In this document: positions 58,735 to 64,000 of the stretch, in pieces
Layout: each line of letters opens with the position of its first letter
Position numbering within the stretch: position 1 is the stretch's first letter
DNA from: Sporosarcina ureilytica
Lineage (GTDB): Bacteria; Bacillota; Bacilli; Bacillales_A; Planococcaceae
Direction: 5' to 3'
Assembly (NCBI RefSeq): GCF_001753205.1
Contig: NZ_CP017560.1
Coordinates: forward strand, 620,001 to 684,000
Length of the DNA: 64,000 nt
Translations under genes and position numbers: made by a program
The notes under the pieces: model-generated
Database searches by the model: none
Told to the model about the DNA's origin: nothing
Seen by the model: the letters and a program-made list of their open reading frames with translations, nothing else

Positions 58735-59568
58735 ATGATGGACCCATCTAAACATGTACAAAGAGATGCAAGGATTTCATTATGTCGCCAGGAAATTAAA
58801 GAAGCAATCGAGCAAGATTTAGCTGGTGATCCAGGCATCTTGGCGGTCTTTTACGGCGGCTCGATTGGCAATGGGGATGCTGATCAGTACTCAACTATAG
58901 ATCTTCGAATCGTTGTAGCCGATGAAGCGTTTGACCAGTTCTGGGCAAATAAACAAAACCGTGCCGGTCGATGGGGGAATGTTCTTTTTTTCGAAGAAGT
59001 TCCTCATGCAAATTATAGTACGGCCCATTATGAACAATTCGTCAAAGTTGATATATTTTATTATCGGCTAAAAGACATTCTACCTTCTTTTTGGCTGCGG
59101 AATATTGAAGTTTTTTATGATTCAAGCGGGATGTTGGTCGATATTATTGCGAAATCTCGTCAATTAACCTATAAACCGTCCGTTAAAGAGATCGATTTAT
59201 GGCGCACGAAGTTTTTTGCCTATCTGCATGAATGGTATCGGGGAATAATGCGCTCGGAATACTATTATGCGCTGAACTGCTTAGATTCTCTGCGTTTATT
59301 CATGGCGATGGGTTGGTATATGGACGCAGGGATCCAGCCGAACGCATTAGGAGATTGGGCAAAAATCGAAGGTCGTCGTAGTCCATTGCAAAGTTGGCAG
59401 TTGGATGCGTTGGCAAGTTGGGATAGCAGCCGCAATCCCGATCACATGATTATAGTCGTGCCAAAAGTAGTTGAAGCTTTTAAAAAGGTGCATCAATCTT
59501 TATGCGCCAAAGTTGGACTGGATGAAGATCGAGCTTGGGTGGAGAATATTATTAGAAAAGTATTATGA
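58735..59568 (+). CDS. Nucleotidyltransferase-like protein (AadK/ANT(6)-like)
   Basis: 278 aa from the first of two ATGs, AGGAGG upstream. YGGSIGNGDADQYSTIDLRIVV aligns with the GS-x10-DxD nucleotidyltransferase motif, but the second aspartate is Arg (DLR). The later YYYALNCLDSLRLFMAMGWYM resembles the C-terminal helices of streptomycin 6-adenylyltransferases. With a damaged metal site it may not transfer nucleotides to antibiotics; a resistance role is not supported. Confidence 0.65.
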   Translation: MMDPSKHVQRDARISLCRQEIKEAIEQDLAGDPGILAVFYGGSIGNGDADQYSTIDLRIVVADEAFDQFWANKQNRAGRWGNVLFFEEVPHANYSTAHYEQFVKVDIFYYRLKDILPSFWLRNIEVFYDSSGMLVDIIAKSRQLTYKPSVKEIDLWRTKFFAYLHEWYRGIMRSEYYYALNCLDSLRLFMAMGWYMDAGIQPNALGDWAKIEGRRSPLQSWQLDALASWDSSRNPDHMIIVVPKVVEAFKKVHQSLCAKVGLDEDRAWVENIIRKVL

Positions 59569-59577
59569 GGAATGAGA

Positions 59578-59618
59578 TAAAAACAATCGTCTCCATGGAG
59601 GGCGATTGTTTTTATTTT
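59578..59618. terminator. Terminator between convergent genes
   Basis: AAACAATCGTC / GGGCGATTGTTT hairpin with a TCCATGGA loop, followed by TTATTTTC. Confidence 0.8.
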
Positions 59619-59625
59619 CTACTAT

Positions 59626-60411
59626 TTAATCAATAAACTCCTGGACATGTTGAAAGTCCGTCGGCACATGATGGCCTTCGAATGTCTGTCTATATTGATT
59701 GGGTGTGTAGGTCGTTGTTCTTTTAAACACTCTACTAAAATAGGTTGAATTTGAGTAGCCGACTAGTTCAGCAATCTCGGAAATTGGTAAGTGGGTGAAT
59801 TGTAATTTCTTTTTCGCTTGCTCAACTCGATAGTATTGTAAATACTGTACAAATGACATGCCGACGATTTCCGTAAAGGAGCGGCTGACATAACATGGAT
59901 GAAGATGCATAAGTGTAGCGAGTTGTTCCAAAGATAATTTTTCATTGTAATGTTGATGAATATATTGAATCATTTTATGGACGTTTTTCCCTTTTTCATT
60001 TTCCGCGGTAGAATGATCAACATGTAACAATGAAACTTGGTTCAATGAGACGATGGCACGGTGAATCGCCGTTTGACATTCTTCCAGTTTCAAAGGTTTT
60101 ACTAAGTAATCAATCACACCACAACGCAAAGCGGTTTGTAAATGGTCTGCATTTTTCTCGTCATCCAATAAAATAACTTTTACATTGGGCTGTTTTTTTA
60201 TGATTTTTGTTTTATAGTCGAACGTAAAATTTGCAAAATCGCTTAAATCTAAAATCAAAATATCGATTTGTACTTCTTTCGCTAATCGATATGCTGCTTC
60301 GCTATCTATCACATCAGGTAAAAAAGTAAGGTTAAAAAAATGGGTCGTGATCATGTTCTTTAAAAACTGTCGTTCTTCTATGCTAGATACTGCTAATAGA
60401 ACATTACACAT
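59626..60411 (-). CDS. AraC-type response regulator
   Basis: 261 aa. Receiver domain 1-120 with the phosphoacceptor region ILILDLSDF (Asp55-like) and the conserved lysine in DYLVKPLK; the usual acidic pair near the N-terminus is missing. AraC DNA-binding domain 155-250 with two helix-turn-helix units (LSLEQLATLMHLHPCYVSRSF, ISEIAELVGYSNSTYFSRVFKR). No sensor kinase is adjacent. It is divergent from the acylating aldehyde dehydrogenase gene and probably controls it. Confidence 0.9.
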   Translation of the reverse strand: MCNVLLAVSSIEERQFLKNMITTHFFNLTFLPDVIDSEAAYRLAKEVQIDILILDLSDFANFTFDYKTKIIKKQPNVKVILLDDEKNADHLQTALRCGVIDYLVKPLKLEECQTAIHRAIVSLNQVSLLHVDHSTAENEKGKNVHKMIQYIHQHYNEKLSLEQLATLMHLHPCYVSRSFTEIVGMSFVQYLQYYRVEQAKKKLQFTHLPISEIAELVGYSNSTYFSRVFKRTTTYTPNQYRQTFEGHHVPTDFQHVQEFID

Positions 60412-60606
60412 ACTGATCCCTCATTTCTAATTACATACTGAACGATATAAAGTTAACAAATTCTTCTGCATGCCTATCATTATACTTAAATAGTTAGTGG
60501 AAATGTAGTTGGTGAAAAGAAAGTTTGTGAACAATTGTACAAACTTTTGCCTTTGCAGTGCAAGAAAAGACTAATTCAAGTTAAAAAAGTCCTAACGTCC
60601 ACTGAT

Positions 60607-60618
60607 TAAAGCGCTTTA
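60607..60618. promoter_or_regulatory. Palindrome in the aldehyde dehydrogenase promoter
   Basis: TAAAGCGCTTTA, a perfect 12-bp palindrome immediately before TACTAT. The AAGCGCTTT core recalls CcpA cre sites, but the outer bases do not fit the cre consensus. It could belong to the AraC-type regulator or to catabolite control. Confidence 0.35.
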
Positions 60619-60652
60619 CTATAGAGGGACAGCATACTGAGGAGGAATGGAC

Positions 60653-61993
60653 ATGCCACAAATTAAGTGTACAGAAGTAGAAGTGTTAATTAGCGAAGCG
60701 AAAATAGCGCAAGAAAAGTATCAAACCTATAATCAAGAACAAGTGGATCAGATTGTCGGTGCAATTGCAGCAGAATTAACAGAAGCGGCATCAGTACTGG
60801 CACAAATGGCACACGAAGAAACAGGATTTGGAAATGTAGCAGACAAGACGACCAAAAACTTATTTGCGAGTCAAGTAGTTTATGATTCGATTAAAGACAA
60901 GCGTACGGTTGGGATCCTTCGACAAGACAAAGAAGAAGGTGTGATGGAAGTCGGGATGCCGATGGGGGTTATCGCAGCGTTAATTCCGATGACGAATCCA
61001 ACGTCTACTGTTATTTTTAAGGCATTAATTGCACTGAAAACAAGAAATGCAATTGTCTTTTCACCTCACCCTTCGGCAGTGAAAAGTATTGTTGAAACAG
61101 CTCGTCGTGTTGAAAAGGCTGCAGTGGAGGCAGGAGCGCCGGAAGGATTAATTCAAGTGATTGAGCAACCGTCTTTAAAAGAAACAGAGCGGATGATGCA
61201 TCATGAAGATACGGCGTTAATTTTAGCGACGGGCGGTAGCGCAATGGTAAAGGCTGCGTATTCTTCAGGGAATCCTGCAATTGGTGTTGGAGCAGGAAAT
61301 GGCCCAGCATTCATTGAAAAAACAGCGGACGTTGCACAAGCCATCGATCGTATTATGGAAAGTAAGCTATTTGACTACGGCATGATTTGTACTTCTGAGG
61401 AATCCATCATCGCGGAAGCGCCAGTAAAAGAAGAAGTGATCAAAACGCTGAAAGAAAAAGGAGCTTATTTCTTAAATGAAGCGCAACAAGAACAATTGAG
61501 CAATGTGATTTTACGCGAAAACGGCATATTGAATCCTGCAATTGTCGGAAAACCTGCATCCGTTGTTGCACAGTTAGCAGAAATCGATGTACCGGAAAAT
61601 ACGAAATTGCTCGTTGCAGAACAAACAACCGTTTCAAAAGAGAATCCTTATTCTGGTGAAAAGTTATCGTCAATTCTTACACTGTACACAGTGAATAATT
61701 GGGAAGAAGGCATCGAAAGAGTGACCCAGTTGTTAAATAACCAAGGGCTCGGACATTCCGCAATGTTGCATACAACAGATCAACAGAAGATTGAAGCATT
61801 TGGATTAGCCATTAACGCATCTCGTATTATGGTGAATACAGGCGGGACATTCGGCGGAATTGGCATGACAACACTTCTAGCACCTTCCTTAACACTAGGT
61901 TGTGGAACTGCGGGTGGAAGTAGTACGACAGATAATATTAGTGTTGAACATTTATTAAATATTCGCCGTGTAGCGACGCATTATGAGCGCTAA
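60653..61993 (+). CDS. Acylating aldehyde dehydrogenase
   Basis: 446 aa, CoA-dependent aldehyde dehydrogenase of the AdhE-N/EutE/SauS group. [33 protein letters not shown] is the family signature, [10 protein letters not shown] the nucleotide region and [10 protein letters not shown] holds the catalytic Cys246. It converts an aldehyde plus CoA and NAD to acyl-CoA, or the reverse. No microcompartment or alcohol dehydrogenase genes are adjacent; sulfoacetaldehyde or acetaldehyde are candidate substrates. ATG at 60653 with GAGGAGG 8 nt upstream is preferred to an ATG two codons earlier. Confidence 0.9.
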   Translation: MPQIKCTEVEVLISEAKIAQEKYQTYNQEQVDQIVGAIAAELTEAASVLAQMAHEETGFGNVADKTTKNLFASQVVYDSIKDKRTVGILRQDKEEGVMEVGMPMGVIAALIPMTNPTSTVIFKALIALKTRNAIVFSPHPSAVKSIVETARRVEKAAVEAGAPEGLIQVIEQPSLKETERMMHHEDTALILATGGSAMVKAAYSSGNPAIGVGAGNGPAFIEKTADVAQAIDRIMESKLFDYGMICTSEESIIAEAPVKEEVIKTLKEKGAYFLNEAQQEQLSNVILRENGILNPAIVGKPASVVAQLAEIDVPENTKLLVAEQTTVSKENPYSGEKLSSILTLYTVNNWEEGIERVTQLLNNQGLGHSAMLHTTDQQKIEAFGLAINASRIMVNTGGTFGGIGMTTLLAPSLTLGCGTAGGSSTTDNISVEHLLNIRRVATHYER

Positions 61994-62019
61994 GAGGTCG
62001 AATGCAATATAAGTAGTCA

Positions 62020-62072
62020 TAAAGATGCATTAGGAAGCGTTCAGTTTCCTATTGCATCTTTTTTTATTTTGC
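62020..62072. terminator. Terminator of the aldehyde dehydrogenase gene
   Basis: AAGATGCATTAGGAA / TTTCCTATTGCATCTT hairpin followed by TTTTTATTTT. Confidence 0.85.
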
Positions 62073-62096
62073 CGGAAGCAATTTATTTATAAATTG

Positions 62097-62906
62097 CTAC
62101 GGTATACACGATTGCTTAATTTTTAAGTTGGTAATAGAAAGCGAAGGCCTGTCGGATTTCCAATGAACTTCAACAGGAACTTTAAAGATATTGGATAAAA
62201 GTTCGTCTGTAATCACTTCTTTTTTCGGTCCAGCCGCGAAAATTTTGCCATCTTTTATGAGCAGTGCATGCGTAATTTCTTCAACGAGTTCCTCGATATG
62301 ATGGGTGACATACAATATATGGCAACCGCGGTCTGCGATTTGATGAAGCATCGTCAATAATTCTTCGCGTGACAAAATATCCAAGCCTGAGCACGGTTCA
62401 TCTAAAATAAGCATTTTAGGATCACTCATCAGCGCTCTAGCAATTAAGACCCTTCGTTGTTCACCTTGAGATAAAAGGTGGAACGGTTGATTCCGCAGAT
62501 AACTTAATCTTAATGATTCTAATAATGCATCTGCCTTCTCCCAATCTTCCGCTTCTATATTTTCGTAGATTCCAAACGAAGCAAATTTCCCGCTAATGAC
62601 GACACGCAACACAGTCTCTTGGTTTACAATATCTGAAAAACGGTCTAGTGAACTACTGACAAAACCGATTTCTTTTCGAAGTTCGGGTAAGTTGGTTTTT
62701 CCGAAGTGATTGCCAAGTACAGAAACTTCTCCAGTAGTTGGAAAATGGTAACCGTTAATGATATTGAGCAATGATGTTTTACCGGAACCATTTAAGCCGA
62801 GAATCCCCCAATGCTCGCCTTCTTTAATTTCCCATTGGATGTTTGACAAAATCTGGTTGTGATTGCGAAGCAGTGAAACATCTTGCATGGATACAATTAA
62901 ATTCAA
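62097..62906 (-). CDS. ABC transporter ATPase, YlmA-like
   Basis: 269 aa. Walker A GLNGSGKT, Q-loop FVSSSLDRF (unusual Ser-rich, no Gln), signature LSQGEQRR, Walker B MLILDEPCSGLD, H-loop VTHH. It stands alone without a permease, like YlmA. The start is taken as TTG at 62906 with AAAGGGGG 9 nt upstream; the ATG three codons earlier is too close to the site. Confidence 0.85.
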   Translation of the reverse strand: MNLIVSMQDVSLLRNHNQILSNIQWEIKEGEHWGILGLNGSGKTSLLNIINGYHFPTTGEVSVLGNHFGKTNLPELRKEIGFVSSSLDRFSDIVNQETVLRVVISGKFASFGIYENIEAEDWEKADALLESLRLSYLRNQPFHLLSQGEQRRVLIARALMSDPKMLILDEPCSGLDILSREELLTMLHQIADRGCHILYVTHHIEELVEEITHALLIKDGKIFAAGPKKEVITDELLSNIFKVPVEVHWKSDRPSLSITNLKIKQSCIP

Positions 62907-62951
62907 AACGATCATCCCCCTTTTAATGTGAATATTGAAATAAGTATACAT

Positions 62952-63258
62952 CGCTCTCGGGCGAAAAGAAATAGCGGGGAACGCATAATAGGGGGCACAT
63001 AACCTTACAGTTTCGCGAATATTTGGTAGGCTAGAAGTATAGGAAAATTAGAGGGGAGTACGAAACTTGGCTTAGGCAACCTTGTATGCGGTGATTAGTT
63101 TAAGAAAAGTTGCGAGGACATTCCAGCCGAAAGAGTGGACATCCAGCGCAATTGGGCTGAAATCATGTCGAAAACACAAGAAAAAGATAGAAGTGCGTCG
63201 CGAAAGGTTAAATGATGTATACTAAGAGTATCTATGAATGTGGAAGAAGGTAATTGTG
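62952..63258. other. Intergenic region before pncB
   Basis: About 300 nt without a supported gene. A TATACT (63220-63225) may be the -10 of the nicotinate phosphoribosyltransferase gene. A GAGGGGAG near 63051 leads only to TTG-GCT-TAG. No riboswitch was recognised. Confidence 0.4.
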
Positions 63259-64000
63259 ATGAGTTCGAATTATGTAGATGACAGCAAGGTTTTACATACC
63301 GATTTATATCAAATAAATATGGCAGAATCCTACTGGGCGGATGGTACTCACAAAAAAAAATCGGTGTTTGAATTATTTTTTAGAAGCTTACCATTTGGTA
63401 ATGGCTATGCTATTTTCGCGGGGCTGGAAAGGGTATTAGATTATCTCCGAAATTTCCAGTTTAGTGAAAGTGACATTGCCTATTTAAAAGAAGAACTAAA
63501 CTACAGCGATGATTTTTTAGCGTACTTAAGAGACCTTCGTTTTACTGGAGATGTCTATTCAATGGTAGAAGGCGAACTTGTTTTTGCAAATGAACCAATT
63601 ATCCGGGTTGAGGCACCGTTAGCGGAGGCGCAACTCATTGAAACCGCACTTTTAAACATCGTTAATTATCAAACGCTTATTGCAACAAAGGCGAGTCGAA
63701 TTAAACAAGTCGCAAAAGATGAAGTAGTCATGGAATTTGGGACGAGAAGAGCACAAGAAATGGACGCGGCCTTATGGGGCGCGCGTGCTACATTTATTGG
63801 CGGCGTCGAGGCAACCAGTAATGTGCGTGCGGGGAAACAATTCGGAATTCCGGTAGCAGGCACGCATGCGCATTCCCTCGTACAAGCGTATAAAAGTGAA
63901 TATGAGGCATTTCACGCTTACGCAAAACGTCATAAAGACTGCGTATTTCTAGTAGATACATACAATACGCTGAAAATTGGTGTACCAACTGCAATCCGTG
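63259..64000 (+). CDS. pncB: Nicotinate phosphoribosyltransferase, N-terminal part
   Basis: 247 codons to the right edge; the gene continues outside. It makes nicotinate mononucleotide from nicotinate and PRPP in NAD salvage. VLHTDLYQINMAESYW at the start, ELFFRSLPFGNGYAIFAGLE, EFGTRRAQEMDAALWGARATFIGG and GTHAHSLVQAY are characteristic; the histidine in GTHAHS is near the phosphorylated site. ATG at 63259 or the adjacent GTG, with GAAGAAGG upstream. Confidence 0.93.
   Translation, partial: MSSNYVDDSKVLHTDLYQINMAESYWADGTHKKKSVFELFFRSLPFGNGYAIFAGLERVLDYLRNFQFSESDIAYLKEELNYSDDFLAYLRDLRFTGDVYSMVEGELVFANEPIIRVEAPLAEAQLIETALLNIVNYQTLIATKASRIKQVAKDEVVMEFGTRRAQEMDAALWGARATFIGGVEATSNVRAGKQFGIPVAGTHAHSLVQAYKSEYEAFHAYAKRHKDCVFLVDTYNTLKIGVPTAIR

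Overview
The window looks like chromosome from a spore-forming, low-to-mid GC Bacillales species, most likely Planococcaceae/Caryophanaceae (Sporosarcina-like). Reasons: the small sporulation checkpoint protein Sda, the TrhP1/TrhP2 (YrrN/YrrO) pair, a BioW-type biotin route, a SAM-I riboswitch on a MetI-type gene, YknXYZ-type ABC genes, strong GGAGG ribosome sites, many TTG/GTG starts and many short intergenic palindromic repeats. No rRNA, tRNA, prophage or CRISPR was seen. The family assignment is inferred from gene content only.

Layout. 1-9.9 kb: end of bioW and bioF, a DUF438/hemerythrin/PAS protein, a PadR-HAAS pair, a large catalase, a 37-kDa nucleoid-associated protein and an EamA transporter. 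10.3-15.4 kb: a lower mevalonate pathway cluster (mevalonate kinase, diphosphomevalonate decarboxylase, phosphomevalonate kinase) with a TctA-like carboxylate permease and a small membrane protein, but no HMG-CoA synthase or reductase. The two transcription units carry the same TTGA-N6-TCAA palindrome upstream, and one promoter also contains a Fur-like box. 15.7-24.2 kb: hydrolase, rhodanese under CstR/CsoR-like operators, trhP1/trhP2, an MHYT-PAS-GGDEF-EAL protein and three paralogous Gly/Asn-rich heptad-repeat proteins. 24.4-39 kb: accessory region with an SLC13/TrkA-C transporter, a diguanylate cyclase, a broken Rpn nuclease gene, many small membrane proteins, a NUDIX hydrolase, an M23 peptidase and several copies of an 80-bp palindromic repeat.

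39.3-45.8 kb: a CstB-like persulfide dioxygenase-rhodanese with the same operator as the 17-kb rhodanese, a 5'-damaged luciferase-like gene, and a five-gene operon bioY-acyl-CoA synthetase-thiolase-two MaoC-type dehydratases behind a BirA-like box. The BirA-like box and the bioW-bioF genes 40 kb away suggest one biotin/pimelate theme. 46-52 kb: Na+-dependent transporter, cation diffusion facilitator and a MacAB/YknXYZ-type ABC system. 52-64 kb: FMN reductase, Sda, flavin reductase, SAM riboswitch-metI, Ogt, MATE, YjdM, lipid kinase, a nucleotidyltransferase-like protein, an AraC-type response regulator divergent from an acylating aldehyde dehydrogenase, an ABC ATPase, and the start of nicotinate phosphoribosyltransferase.

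The strongest leads are the putative mevalonate-salvage regulon with its shared operator, the BirA-associated acyl-CoA operon with a probable ATT start codon, the palindromic repeat family that alters neighbouring gene ends and promoters, and the heptad-repeat protein trio. All calls come from reading the sequence; no database search was possible.
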